Positions 9,191-18,659 of a stretch of 64,000 nt of DNA are shown here, piece by piece. The DNA is from Prevotella sp. (GTDB taxonomy: Bacteria > Bacteroidota > Bacteroidia > Bacteroidales > Bacteroidaceae): assembly GCA_015060485.1 (NCBI GenBank), contig SUYI01000020.1, forward strand, positions 1 to 64,000. The letters run 5' to 3'. A program made the translations under genes and the position numbers. Numbering within the stretch: the first letter of the stretch is position 1; the number at the start of each line of letters is the position of its first letter. The notes under the pieces were generated by a model, which ran no database searches, was not told where the DNA came from, and saw only the letters and a program-made list of their open reading frames with translations.

Positions 9191-9513
9191 ATCGACAAAT
9201 CGAGTCAATAACACTTTAACAATGCGAGTATGAACACATTCAGAACATCAACAAACCGAATACGCGATGCACCGAAACATCAGTGTGTCGGTGCTTTGAG
9301 TAACCCATGCAATCATGAATGCATTAACTCATGAACACATCAACACACTAAGGGCAGGATTATTGAAACAGTCGAATGTTGGATGCACTGAGATGTCAGA
9401 ACGGTAAGACATTAACAACTCACTGCTTCGATGAACCGAAATACCGACAACTCAGGTCATCAGTACATCGACATATCAGATAAACCCATATCCAGATATT
9501 GGAAGTATCAACA
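9191..9513. repeat. Scattered ATCRACA motifs before traA
   Basis: The heptamer ATCAACA or ATCGACA occurs five times on the + strand (9191, 9247, 9339, 9467, 9507) in 320 bp of low-GC sequence without genes, most often as cATCAACA. Spacing is irregular (56, 92, 128, 40). The first downstream gene encodes a ParA-type ATPase, so the array may be a centromere-like or regulatory site; this is inference. No clear -7 box is visible close to traA. Confidence 0.35.
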
Positions 9514-9531
9514 ATTAAAAGAATCAAGACA

Positions 9532-10308
9532 ATGAACAAAGAAACAAGCAAAGAACCAGGAAATGAAATCTTCGTTGCCGTCTCATCCCAGAAAGGAGGC
9601 ATCGGGAAATCCACCATCACGACCCTGCTGTCGAACTACCTCCACAATGTAGCAGGCTACAACGTGGGCGTGCTTGACTGTGACCATCCACAGCACAGCA
9701 TCTACTTGGAGCGAGTACGCGAGTTGGAACTGATAGAGCATGACGAGGAACTGAAAGCCCAGGCGTGTGACGTGTTCCGCAAGACAGGCAAGAAAGCCTT
9801 TGTGATTACAGACACCAACCCCGTTGATGCACTCGACCAGGCGGAGGTCATGACTGAGGACGAGGACTTGGACATCGTTTTCTTCGACCTGCCCGGCACC
9901 ATCAACTCCAACGGAGTGCTGAAGACACTCTCACAGATGGATTACATCTTCGTGCCTGTAAGTGCAGACCCTTTCGTCATTGACAGCGCCCTGCAATTCG
10001 TTGAACTGTTCCGTGACAAGCTGATGACCACAGGCAAGGCAAGGACAAAGGATATTGTCCTGTTCTGGACAATGACGGACAGACGTGAACGGACAGAAAT
10101 CTATGACATGTATGACAAGGTGATCCCAGAAATGGGCTTCCGCATCCTTAACACCCGACTGCCAAACAGCGTACGCTTCCGCCGTGAACTGACGGACAGC
10201 CAAAAGGCAGTATTCCGTTCCACTCTCTTCCCTCCTGATGTAGCCCTGCTGAAAGGCAGCAATATCAAGGAACTGGCAGAAGAGTTCTTAGCAACCATTA
10301 ACCAGTAG
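9532..10308 (+). CDS. traA: TraA, ParA-family ATPase
   Basis: Protein of 258 residues from ATG 9532; the frame continues upstream to a TTG at 9499 but the MNKETSK start is typical. It has a deviant Walker A (SSQKGGIGKST), a Walker A' region (DIVFFDLPGT) and the ParA fold. First gene of the tra operon of CTnDOT-like elements, where its exact role in transfer is not settled. Six bases separate it from the next gene. Confidence 0.85.
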   Translation: MNKETSKEPGNEIFVAVSSQKGGIGKSTITTLLSNYLHNVAGYNVGVLDCDHPQHSIYLERVRELELIEHDEELKAQACDVFRKTGKKAFVITDTNPVDALDQAEVMTEDEDLDIVFFDLPGTINSNGVLKTLSQMDYIFVPVSADPFVIDSALQFVELFRDKLMTTGKARTKDIVLFWTMTDRRERTEIYDMYDKVIPEMGFRILNTRLPNSVRFRRELTDSQKAVFRSTLFPPDVALLKGSNIKELAEEFLATINQ

Positions 10309-10313
10309 AGACA

Positions 10314-10802
10314 ATGGGAAAGAGAACTGCCAGTAATGTGGACGAGGAATTTCTCATCAACAGCGTCCACATGAGAACCAAGGGAGGTGTGCCATTTCAG
10401 CGACAGACACCAGTTGAGGAAGACAAGGAGCAGAGTGTGCAAGAAACCCCTGCCGATGCAGGGAATGCTCTTGCCTCACAAGACCAAGATGCCCTGTCAG
10501 AGACACAGACACCATCCACTTCATCACGCAACAAAAGAGAACCGTCACCGAGACGTTCTTCGACGAGCGGCTGTGACTATGACCAGTTCTTCCTCGTGCG
10601 TAATGAGATAAGATTTCGCAAGGCTGCCTATCTGAGTGTTGCCAATCATGATGCCATCAGCCGGATTGTGAAGGAACTTGGAAACGGGCAGCTCTCCGTC
10701 GGTGGCTATCTTGACCTGATTGTGACGGCACATCTGGAACAATACCGTGACAGGATCAATGCCCTCTACCGTGCGAAGAAAACCACCGATGAACTGATAT
10801 GA
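10314..10802 (+). CDS. TraB-like DUF3408 protein
   Basis: Protein of 162 residues with a polar, low-complexity N-terminal half (Thr/Ser/Gln/Glu) and a conserved C-terminal half beginning YDQFFLVRNEIRFRKAAYLS and ending in a helix with SVGGYLDLIVTAHLEQY. This C-terminal part is the DUF3408 type found as the second tra gene of Bacteroides conjugative elements, often annotated TraB. A DNA-binding role beside ParA is possible but not shown. Co-transcribed with traA. Confidence 0.7.
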   Translation: MGKRTASNVDEEFLINSVHMRTKGGVPFQRQTPVEEDKEQSVQETPADAGNALASQDQDALSETQTPSTSSRNKREPSPRRSSTSGCDYDQFFLVRNEIRFRKAAYLSVANHDAISRIVKELGNGQLSVGGYLDLIVTAHLEQYRDRINALYRAKKTTDELI

Positions 10803-10827
10803 ACTTTTATCACAACCAAAGAGACAT

Positions 10828-11532
10828 ATGGAAATGAATACAATTTTAATAATCCTGCTGGTATGGATGATAGTCTTCCTGCATCTTGTATGGTTCGACA
10901 TCAAGCCTTCGGACTTGATAAGGAACATTGGCAGAAAGCCCCAAAAGACCATTCAGGAGAAGCGAAGCGTACCACAGGTGAAAGAGAGTGATTTCATGGG
11001 CAAAAGCCTTGTCAGGGCAAACGCTACTAAGCCAGTTGCAGCCAATTCACAGCCAGTTGCAGCCATTTCGGAAGAAGGTGAAGAGGTGGACGAGAAAGAC
11101 GTTACTTTTGCACCGTCAAAACATGACAGCGGACTCAGGCAGATGACACCAGAGGAAGAAGAAGAGGCTTTCAAGAGCTTTAGGTATTCCAAGGAAGAAA
11201 ATGCTGATGAGACACCAGCCGAAAACTATGCAGAGGGCTATACCTACGAGGACATGGTTGAGGCAATGAAAGTGGCGAAGAAACCTGAAGCCACAAAGTC
11301 TGAGGAAGCCAAGGCTGGCAAGGTGCTCGATTATCTTGATGGAACGGAACTTCTAAACGTGCTTGAAAAGAATCAGGCAGATTTCTCAAAACGGGTACGC
11401 TCCATCATAGAGAAGTACAAGAGCCAAGACGGGGGCAATACGGCAAGTGGAGAAGAAACTCCTGATAACGGCAGAAAGCCCTTCAAGTTACCAGAGAATC
11501 CCACGGAGTTCAATATCCGTGACTTCATTTAA
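10828..11532 (+). CDS. TraD-like conjugal transfer protein
   Basis: Protein of 234 residues with one N-terminal membrane segment (residues 4-23) and a long acidic cytoplasmic part rich in Glu, Lys and Ala. An internal repeat, KPVAANSQPVAAIS, is coded by a repeated GCCAGTTGCAGCCA. Position between the DUF3408 gene and traE matches the traC/traD slot of CTnDOT elements. An alternative start is the ATG two codons downstream. Function unknown. Confidence 0.65.
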   Translation: MEMNTILIILLVWMIVFLHLVWFDIKPSDLIRNIGRKPQKTIQEKRSVPQVKESDFMGKSLVRANATKPVAANSQPVAAISEEGEEVDEKDVTFAPSKHDSGLRQMTPEEEEEAFKSFRYSKEENADETPAENYAEGYTYEDMVEAMKVAKKPEATKSEEAKAGKVLDYLDGTELLNVLEKNQADFSKRVRSIIEKYKSQDGGNTASGEETPDNGRKPFKLPENPTEFNIRDFI

Positions 11533-11567
11533 TAAACATTATTCATTAACAATTAAAAAACAGTTTT

Positions 11568-11876
11568 ATGACAAAGAACAACAAGAGAATCGGAATGATC
11601 GCAGCACTCGTAGTTGCTGCAAGTGTGAACGCAATGGCCCAGGGCAACGGACTGGCTGGCATCAACGAAGCTACGTCAATGGTCAGTTCCTACTTTGAGC
11701 CCGCCACGAAACTGGTGTATGCCATCGGTGCCGTCGTGGGACTCATCGGCGGCGTGAAGGTGTACGGCAAGTTCTCCAGTGGTGACCCCGACACCTCGAA
11801 GACTGCCGCAAGCTGGTTTGGTGCCTGCATCTTCCTCATCGTGGCTGCAACCATCCTCCGCTCCTTCTTCCTCTAA
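11568..11876 (+). CDS. traE: TraE (DUF4134), VirB2-like pilin candidate
   Basis: Protein of 102 residues with a signal peptide ending at AMA-Q and two hydrophobic helices (LVYAIGAVVGLIGGVKVY and ACIFLIVAATILRSFF), the size and topology of VirB2/TrbC pilins. DUF4134 family, TraE in CTnDOT. It starts the block of structural genes, after a 35-bp gap with an A-rich translation start region. Confidence 0.85.
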   Translation: MTKNNKRIGMIAALVVAASVNAMAQGNGLAGINEATSMVSSYFEPATKLVYAIGAVVGLIGGVKVYGKFSSGDPDTSKTAASWFGACIFLIVAATILRSFFL

Positions 11877-11918
11877 CCCTATACGCATATAACAATAAGG
11901 TATAGGAGGAAAAGGAAG

Positions 11919-12278
11919 ATGGCAGAGTACAACATCAACAAGGGTATAGGCCAGTCGGTTGAGTTCAAGGGACTCAAAGCGCAGTACCTGTTTATCTTCG
12001 CAGGTGGGCTGCTCGCCATCTTCGTCCTGTTCGTCATTCTCTTCCTCGCTGGAGTAAGCCAGTGGGTGTGCATCGGTACGGGTGTAGTGTCTGCCTCGCT
12101 GCTTGTGTGGCAGACCTTCGCCCTCAACCGACGCTTCGGGGAGTACGGACTGATGAAGCTGATGGCAAAGAGAAGCAGGCCCCGTTTCCTCATCAACCGC
12201 AAAAAGCCATACCAGACCATTAAAAACAAGTTAAACCAAAGAGTGAATGAGAAATATCCTGAAAGCAACGACCGTTGA
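11919..12278 (+). CDS. traF: TraF (DUF4133), VirB3-like
   Basis: Protein of 119 residues with two adjacent membrane helices (about 24-68) followed by a basic cytoplasmic tail. DUF4133 family, TraF of CTnDOT elements, the likely VirB3 counterpart that accompanies the VirB4 ATPase. Its 3' end overlaps traG by 32 bp, which fits coupled expression of a VirB3-VirB4 pair. An AGGAGG-type sequence (11905-11911) precedes the start. Confidence 0.85.
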   Translation: MAEYNINKGIGQSVEFKGLKAQYLFIFAGGLLAIFVLFVILFLAGVSQWVCIGTGVVSASLLVWQTFALNRRFGEYGLMKLMAKRSRPRFLINRKKPYQTIKNKLNQRVNEKYPESNDR

Positions 12279-14751
12279 GAACAAGCTGCCCCTGCTGGCT
12301 GTGGAGAACGGCTGCATCGTCTCCAAGGATGCGGACATCACCGTCTGCTATGAGGTGACGCTGCCCGAACTCTACACCGTGACCTCTGCCGAGTACGAGG
12401 CCATTCACGGCTGCTGGTGCAAGGCAATCAAGGTGCTGCCCGACTACAGCATCCTGCACAAGCAGGACTGGTTTGTCCGTGAAAGGTATGAGCCGGAACT
12501 GAACAAGGACGGCATGAGCTTTCTCTCCCGCAGTTTTGAACGGCACTTCAACGAGCGTCCCTTCCTGAACCATTCGTGCTACCTCTACCTGACGAAGACC
12601 ACGAAGGAGCGTAACCGTATGCAGAGCAACTTTTCAACTCTCTGCCGTGGGCATATCATCCCCAGGGAGGTGAACCGTGAAACGGCTGCACGCTATATGG
12701 AGGCCGTCGATCAGTTTGAGCATATCATGAACGACTCCGGTTTTGTCAGGCTCCGCAGACTGTCGGATGCGGAAATCGTCGGCACGAAAGAGAAGGCAGG
12801 CATCATAGAGCGCTACCTCTCCCTACAGCCAGATGGCGACAAGTCCTTGCAGGACATCGACCTCGACCCTGCCGAGATGCGCGTAGGCGACAACCGCCTG
12901 TGCCTCTTCACGCTCTCAGACGTGGCAGACCTCCCCGCAAAGGTCGGAACGGACGTCCGCTATGAGAGGCTGAGCACAGACCGGAGCGACTGCCGCCTGT
13001 CCTTCGCCAGTCCCGTGGGACTGTTGCTGTCCTGCAACCACATCTACAACCAGTATGTGATACTTGACAACAGCGACGACAACCTGCAGCGGTTTGAGAA
13101 GTCATCAAGGAACATGCAGTCGCTCAGCCGCTACTCGCGCAGTAATGCCATCAACAGCGAGTGGATTGAAGAATACCTGAACGAAGCGCACTCCGGCGGT
13201 CTCATCAGCGTCCGTGCCCACTACAACGTCATTGCGTGGAGCGATGACGGCGAGGAACTGAAGCGTGCGAAGAATGACATCGGAAGCCAGTTGGCAAGCA
13301 TGGAGTGCATGCCGAGACACAACACCGTGGACTGCCCGACACTCTACTGGGCAGGCATCCCCGGCAATCAGGCGGACTTCCCTGCCGAAGAAAGTTTCTA
13401 TACCTTCATCGAGCAGGCGACTTGCCTCTTCATCGAGGAAACGAACTACCGCAGTTCGCTCTCGCCCTTCGTCATCAAGATGGTGGACAGGCTGACGGGG
13501 AAGCCCCTGCACCTTGACATCAGTGACCTGCCCATGAAGCAGGGCATCATCACCAACCGCAACAAGTTCGTGCTGGGGCCTTCGGGCAGCGGTAAAAGTT
13601 TCTTTATGAACCACATCGTGCGCCAGTACTATGAGCAGGGTGCCCATATCGTGCTGGTGGATACGGGACACTCGTATTCTGGGCTGTGCGCCATGATCAA
13701 CCGTAAGACGCACGGGCAGGACGGCATCTACTACACCTATTCGGATGACAAGCCCATCTCGTTCAACCCGTTCTATGTCGATGACATGGTTTTCAGCGTG
13801 GAGAAGAAGGACAGTATCAAGACACTGCTGCTGACACTCTGGAAGAGCGACAGCGAGAAAGTCACCAAGACGGAATCAGGCGAGTTGGGCAGTGCGCTGA
13901 ACGCCTACATAGAACTGATACAGACGAACAGGGACATCGTGCCGTGCTTCGACACCTTCTATGAGTATGTGCGCGACGTGTACCGTCAGCAGATGGCAGA
14001 GCGCGACATCAAGGTGGAGCGCGACGACTTCAACATCGACAACTTCCTGACGACCCTCCGACAGTACTACAAGGGCGGTCGCTATGACTTCCTGCTGAAC
14101 TCGAAGGAGAACATCGACCTGCTCAGCAAGCGCTTCGTGGTCTTCGACGTGGACACCGTGAAGGACAACAAGGAACTCTTCCCGATAGTGACCATCATCA
14201 TCATGGAGACGTTCATCAACAAGATGCGACGGCTGAAGGGCATCCGCAAAGTCCTCATCGTGGAAGAGGCATGGAAGGCGCTGGCATCCGAGAACATGGC
14301 GGAGTACATGCTCTATCTCTACAAGACCGTGAGAAAGTATTTTGGCGAGGCCATCGTGGTGACGCAGGAGGTGGACGACATCATATCCTCGCCCATCGTG
14401 AAGGAGTCCATCATCAACAACTCCGACTGCAAGATACTCCTTGACCAGCGCAAGTACATGAACAAGTTCGACCAGATCCAGGCATTGCTCGGGCTGACGG
14501 ACAAGGAGAAAGCTCAGATTCTGAGCATCAACCAGGCCAACGACCCGTCACGGCTCTATAAGGAAGTCTGGATAGGACTTGGCGGTACGCAGTCCGCTGT
14601 CTATGCCACTGAGGTAAGTCCCGAAGAGTACCTTGCCTATACGACTGAAGAGACGGAGAAGATGGAGGTACAGGCACTTGCCGAGGATTTGGGCGGTGAC
14701 ATGGAACTGGCCATCAAAAGGCTGGCTGATGAAAGAAGAAACAGGCAGTGA
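12247..14751 (+). CDS. traG: TraG, VirB4-type transfer ATPase
   Basis: Protein of 834 residues that powers the type IV secretion channel. It has a CagE/TrbE/VirB4-like N-terminal half, Walker A GPSGSGKS at 444-451 with Lys450, and Walker B VLIVEEAWKALA. The terms TraG here and coupling protein elsewhere should not be confused: the coupling protein of this element is MobC. The ATG at 12247 lies inside the end of traF. Confidence 0.92.
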   Translation: MRNILKATTVENKLPLLAVENGCIVSKDADITVCYEVTLPELYTVTSAEYEAIHGCWCKAIKVLPDYSILHKQDWFVRERYEPELNKDGMSFLSRSFERHFNERPFLNHSCYLYLTKTTKERNRMQSNFSTLCRGHIIPREVNRETAARYMEAVDQFEHIMNDSGFVRLRRLSDAEIVGTKEKAGIIERYLSLQPDGDKSLQDIDLDPAEMRVGDNRLCLFTLSDVADLPAKVGTDVRYERLSTDRSDCRLSFASPVGLLLSCNHIYNQYVILDNSDDNLQRFEKSSRNMQSLSRYSRSNAINSEWIEEYLNEAHSGGLISVRAHYNVIAWSDDGEELKRAKNDIGSQLASMECMPRHNTVDCPTLYWAGIPGNQADFPAEESFYTFIEQATCLFIEETNYRSSLSPFVIKMVDRLTGKPLHLDISDLPMKQGIITNRNKFVLGPSGSGKSFFMNHIVRQYYEQGAHIVLVDTGHSYSGLCAMINRKTHGQDGIYYTYSDDKPISFNPFYVDDMVFSVEKKDSIKTLLLTLWKSDSEKVTKTESGELGSALNAYIELIQTNRDIVPCFDTFYEYVRDVYRQQMAERDIKVERDDFNIDNFLTTLRQYYKGGRYDFLLNSKENIDLLSKRFVVFDVDTVKDNKELFPIVTIIIMETFINKMRRLKGIRKVLIVEEAWKALASENMAEYMLYLYKTVRKYFGEAIVVTQEVDDIISSPIVKESIINNSDCKILLDQRKYMNKFDQIQALLGLTDKEKAQILSINQANDPSRLYKEVWIGLGGTQSAVYATEVSPEEYLAYTTEETEKMEVQALAEDLGGDMELAIKRLADERRNRQ

Positions 14752-14792
14752 GTCAATCACATTATTTATTCACCCATTAAATCAAAGTAAGC

Positions 14793-15425
14793 ATGAGAAC
14801 AAAAGCATTAGTGATTATCGGCCTCTGCATGACGCTATGCGTCGGCAGGGCAAGTGCGCAGTGGACGGTCGTTGACCCCACTAATCTGGCACAGGGTATC
14901 GTGAACTCCACCCGTGAGATTGTCCAGACTTCGACGACGGCCCAGAACATGATCAAGAATTTTCAGGAGACCGTGAAAATCTACGAGCAGTCGAAGAAGT
15001 ACTACGATGCCCTGAAATCAGTGAACAATCTCGTGAAGGATGCCCGTAAGGTGCAGCAGACCATCGTCATGGTGGGCGACATCACCGACATCTACGTGAA
15101 CAACTTCCAGAAGATGATGCAGGACGAGAACTTCACCGTTGAGGAACTGTCCGCCATTGCCTTCGGCTACACGAAACTGCTGGAGGAATCGACCGACGTA
15201 CTGACGGAACTGAAGAACGTGGTGAACATCACCACACTGTCGATGACCGACAAGGAGCGCATGGAGGTCGTGGACAAGTGCTACAACGACATGAAGCGCT
15301 ACCGTAACCTCGTCAGCTATTACACGAACAAGAATATCTCGGTGTCGTACCTCCGTGCCAAGAAGAAGAACGACCTTGACCGTGTGTTTGGACTCTATGG
15401 CAATGCAAGTCAGCGTTACTGGTAA
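14793..15425 (+). CDS. traI: TraI (DUF4141), VirB5/TrbJ-like
   Basis: Protein of 210 residues with a signal peptide ending GRASA-Q and a mostly helical periplasmic body (repeated Val/Asn/Lys heptads such as FQETVKIYEQSKKYYDAL). DUF4141 family, called TraI in CTnDOT; not related to F-plasmid TraI relaxase. By topology it resembles the VirB5/TrbJ pilus-associated proteins. It lies between the VirB4 and VirB6 counterparts, the same order as in other T4SS operons. Confidence 0.85.
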   Translation: MRTKALVIIGLCMTLCVGRASAQWTVVDPTNLAQGIVNSTREIVQTSTTAQNMIKNFQETVKIYEQSKKYYDALKSVNNLVKDARKVQQTIVMVGDITDIYVNNFQKMMQDENFTVEELSAIAFGYTKLLEESTDVLTELKNVVNITTLSMTDKERMEVVDKCYNDMKRYRNLVSYYTNKNISVSYLRAKKKNDLDRVFGLYGNASQRYW

Positions 15426-15449
15426 ATACCCGGAAGGAGAAAGCAGAGT

Positions 15450-16472
15450 ATGATGAATATCTTATTAGCCATCGACTTTGAGAACCTGCACACACTGCTA
15501 CGCAGTCTCTACGATGAGATGATGCCGCTCTGTGCGAACATGGCTGGCGTGGCAAGGGCGATAGCCGGATTGGGGGCACTGTTCTACATAGCCTACCGTG
15601 TCTGGCAGTCCCTCGCCCGTGCGGAGGCCATCGACGTGTTCCCCCTGCTCCGTCCCTTCGCCATCGGGCTTTGCATACTGATGTTCCCCACGGTGGTACT
15701 CGGTACGCTCAATGCCGTGATGACGCCCATCGTGCAGGGTGTGGCAACGATGCTGGAGGGCGAGAAACTGGACATGCAGCAGTACCGTGAACAGAAGGAC
15801 AAGTTAGAGTATGAGGCCATGAAGCGGAATCCCGAAACCGCCTACCTCGTCAGCAATGAGGAATTTGACAAGCAACTGGAGGAACTGGGCTGGTCGCCCG
15901 GTGACCTCGTGACCATGACGGGCATGTATGTGGAGCGTGGGATGTACAGTCTAAAGAAGGGCATACGCGACTGGTTCCGTGAGGTGCTTGAACTGATGTT
16001 CGACGCTGCCGCACTGGTCATCGACACCCTGCGCACGTTCTTCCTCATTGTGCTGGCGATATTGGGGCCTCTGGCATTCGCCATATCGGTATGGGACGGT
16101 TTTCAGTCCACGCTCACCCAATGGCTCTGCCGATATATCCAGGTGTATCTGTGGCTTCCCGTCTCTGACCTGTTCAGTTGCATACTGGCGAAGATACAGG
16201 TGCTGATGCTCCAGAACGACATCGAGCGGATGCAGGCAGACCCGAATTTCTCGCTGGACTCCAGCGACGGTGTGTATATCATCTTTATGATCATCGGCAT
16301 CATCGGCTACTTCACCGTGCCGACCGTGGCGAGCTGGGTGATCCAGGCTGGAGGCATGGGCAACTATAACCGTAACGTGAACAGCGTCACCAACCGAAGC
16401 GGTGCACTGGCTGGCGGTGCCGTGGGTGCCACAGCCGGAAACGTGGCAGGTCGGCTGAGGAAAATCTTCTGA
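15450..16472 (+). CDS. traJ: TraJ, VirB6-like membrane channel protein
   Basis: Protein of 340 residues with several long hydrophobic helices (for example IAGLGALFYIAYRVW, LRTFFLIVLAILGPLAFAIS, VYIIFMIIGIIGYFTVPTVA) and a Gly/Ala-rich C-terminus. TraJ of CTnDOT elements, the likely VirB6/TrbL counterpart of the inner-membrane channel. The start is ATGATG at 15450 after a GGAAGGAGA ribosome-binding-like sequence. Confidence 0.87.
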   Translation: MMNILLAIDFENLHTLLRSLYDEMMPLCANMAGVARAIAGLGALFYIAYRVWQSLARAEAIDVFPLLRPFAIGLCILMFPTVVLGTLNAVMTPIVQGVATMLEGEKLDMQQYREQKDKLEYEAMKRNPETAYLVSNEEFDKQLEELGWSPGDLVTMTGMYVERGMYSLKKGIRDWFREVLELMFDAAALVIDTLRTFFLIVLAILGPLAFAISVWDGFQSTLTQWLCRYIQVYLWLPVSDLFSCILAKIQVLMLQNDIERMQADPNFSLDSSDGVYIIFMIIGIIGYFTVPTVASWVIQAGGMGNYNRNVNSVTNRSGALAGGAVGATAGNVAGRLRKIF

Positions 16473-16504
16473 ATGTGAAACCAAAGACAAGAAAGAAAAC
16501 GAAA

Positions 16505-17128
16505 ATGGAATTTAAGTCATTGAAGAACATCGAGACCTCTTTCAGACAGATACGTCTCTTTGCCATCGTCTTTCTCGTACTGTGTTCCGTGGTGGTCGTA
16601 TGGAGCGTTTACAGTTCCTATGCCTTCGCGGAGAGGCAGAGGGAGAAAATCTATGTGCTCGACAAGGGCAAGTCGCTGATGCTTGCCCTGTCGCAAGACC
16701 TCTCGCAGAACCGTCCGGCAGAGGCACGGGAGCATGTGCGCCGCTTCCACGAACTGTTTTTCACGCTCTCACCTGAGAAGAGTGCCATTGAGCACAACGT
16801 GAAGCGTGCTCTGCTGCTGGCGGACAAGAGTGCCTACCACTACTACCAGGACTTTGCCGAGAAAGGTTACTACAACCGCATCATAGCGGGCAACATCAAC
16901 CAGACGGTGAGGGTGGACAGCGTGGTTTGCGACTTCGACAATTACCCCTACACGGCAACGACCTACGCACGGCAGATGATCATCCGCTCCAGTAACGTGA
17001 CGGAGAGGTCGCTTGTGACAACCTGCCGCCTGCTGAACTCCAGCCGTTCGGATGACAACCCCAACGGGTTTACCATCGAGGGCTTTACGATTGTTGAGAA
17101 CAAAGACCTTCAGACCATCAAACGATGA
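16505..17128 (+). CDS. traK: TraK, VirB8-like
   Basis: Protein of 207 residues from ATG 16505; an upstream in-frame GTG at 16475 adds ten basic residues and is less likely. One N-terminal membrane helix (residues 18-38) is followed by a periplasmic domain, the bitopic layout of VirB8. TraK family of Bacteroides conjugative transposons. Its stop overlaps the start of traL (ATGA). Confidence 0.87.
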   Translation: MEFKSLKNIETSFRQIRLFAIVFLVLCSVVVVWSVYSSYAFAERQREKIYVLDKGKSLMLALSQDLSQNRPAEAREHVRRFHELFFTLSPEKSAIEHNVKRALLLADKSAYHYYQDFAEKGYYNRIIAGNINQTVRVDSVVCDFDNYPYTATTYARQMIIRSSNVTERSLVTTCRLLNSSRSDDNPNGFTIEGFTIVENKDLQTIKR

Positions 17129-17274
17129 GGATGTTCAGGACTATCAGGGCAGGAGCCTACAGGTGGTGCAAGGGACTGTCAAACAAGGAAAGCCGTGTAG
17201 TGACTTGGGCGATGCTGGCAGTGCTGGGACTGTTGACGCTTTGGACTATATGGGACGTGGCAACAAGCATGTGA
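17125..17274 (+). CDS. traL: TraL, small membrane protein (DUF3989-like)
   Basis: A 49-residue protein read directly from the sequence; it begins MRMFRTIRAGAY and ends WDVATSM. Residues 25-45 form one membrane helix after a basic N-terminus. It starts in the ATGA overlap with traK and stops 25 bp before traM, exactly the traL place in CTnDOT-type operons. The family is usually longer (about 60-110 residues), so this is a short member. Function unknown; it may stabilise the VirB8/VirB10 complex. Confidence 0.75.
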   Translation: MRMFRTIRAGAYRWCKGLSNKESRVVTWAMLAVLGLLTLWTIWDVATSM

Positions 17275-17299
17275 AACCTATAACAATGAACAAGAAAGA

Positions 17300-18613
17300 A
17301 TGAACAACGAAGAAAAGAAGAAAGACCTGAATCCTCCTGTGACGGGCAATGAACCGCTCACGGAGGCAGAGCGCATCAAGCGCAAGAAAATGATTGTATA
17401 TGCCATGATGGGCATTGTGTTCGTCCTCGTGATGTGGCTGATATTCGCCCCGTCGAATGACGGAAAGACCAACCTGCTCGGCACGAAGGGCTTCAATACG
17501 GAGATGCCCGAAGCCAACAGCGGTGACATCATCGGCGACAAGACCAAGGCATACGAGGCAAGCCAGATGGCGGACAAGCAGCAGGCACGGGAACAGGCTA
17601 TCGGCAGTCTGGGTGATCTCTACCAGGCGGGGAACGGAAGCCAGTCTGCTACGGGCGACTTCAGCCTGATGGCAGACAGTACGGCAGAGGCGTATGAGGA
17701 TGATGCCAGCCGCAAGGCAAAGGAGAAAATCACCTCGTCGGCTGCTGCATACAACAACCTCAATACGACTTTGGGAGGCTTCTATCAGAACGACCAGAGC
17801 CGTGAGAACGAGGAACTCAGGCAGCGTGTCGCAGAACTGGAGGAAAGAGCCAATGAACTACAAAGCCCGAAAAGCACCGTTGATGAACAGTTGGAACTGA
17901 TGGAAAAGTCGTACCAGATGGCTGCAAAGTATATGCCGGGCGGTACTCAGCAACAGCAGGGGCAGACTGTTACGTCAACATCGGGCGACAAGGTGCAGGT
18001 GACTCCCGTGAGGAACGTGCAGAAGTCGGTGGTGTCGGCTCTCCAGCAGGAGAAGGGCAACGAGGAATTTATGGCAGACTATTCCGTGGAGCGAAACATG
18101 GCTTTCAATACTGCCGTCGGCATCGTGTCGGCACTCGACAAGAACACCATTTCAGCCTGCATCTATGGCAATCAGACCGTCACTGACGGACAGAAGGTAA
18201 GGCTCAGACTGTTGGAGCAGATGCGTGTGGGTGACGTCATCATCCCTGCCAACTCCGTAGTGACTGGCTCGGCAAGGATCACTGGCGAACGTCTGGGCAT
18301 CGGCATCACCTCAATAGAGTATGCAGGTAGCATCTACAACGTGAAGCTGAATGTGTATGACACTGACGGACAGGAGGGTATCTTCATCCCCGGCTCGATG
18401 GAACTGAATGCCGCCAAGGAGGTTGCCTCCAACATGGGTACGTCAATGGGCAGCAGCATCAATATTTCATCGGATGCCGGTGCGCAACTGGCATCGGACT
18501 TAGGCAAGGGGCTGATACAGGGAACGAGCCAGTATATTGCCAAGAAGATGCGAACCGTCAAGGTACACCTGAAGTCCAACTACCGTGTCATGCTCTATGC
18601 AGACAAGCAATAG
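17300..18613 (+). CDS. traM: TraM, VirB10-like
   Basis: Protein of 437 residues with a cytoplasmic N-terminus, one membrane helix (about 30-50), a coiled-coil stretch (ENEELRQRVAELEERANEL), a Gln-rich linker and a C-terminal beta domain (ISACIYGNQTVTDGQKVRLRLLE onward) as in VirB10/TrbI. It should bridge inner and outer membranes. TraM family of conjugative transposons. The start follows a run of A-rich codons after traL. Confidence 0.88.
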   Translation: MNNEEKKKDLNPPVTGNEPLTEAERIKRKKMIVYAMMGIVFVLVMWLIFAPSNDGKTNLLGTKGFNTEMPEANSGDIIGDKTKAYEASQMADKQQAREQAIGSLGDLYQAGNGSQSATGDFSLMADSTAEAYEDDASRKAKEKITSSAAAYNNLNTTLGGFYQNDQSRENEELRQRVAELEERANELQSPKSTVDEQLELMEKSYQMAAKYMPGGTQQQQGQTVTSTSGDKVQVTPVRNVQKSVVSALQQEKGNEEFMADYSVERNMAFNTAVGIVSALDKNTISACIYGNQTVTDGQKVRLRLLEQMRVGDVIIPANSVVTGSARITGERLGIGITSIEYAGSIYNVKLNVYDTDGQEGIFIPGSMELNAAKEVASNMGTSMGSSINISSDAGAQLASDLGKGLIQGTSQYIAKKMRTVKVHLKSNYRVMLYADKQ

Positions 18614-18659
18614 TCAACCAAGTAATAACCAATCCATTTATCCACAAACAAAAATCTGT

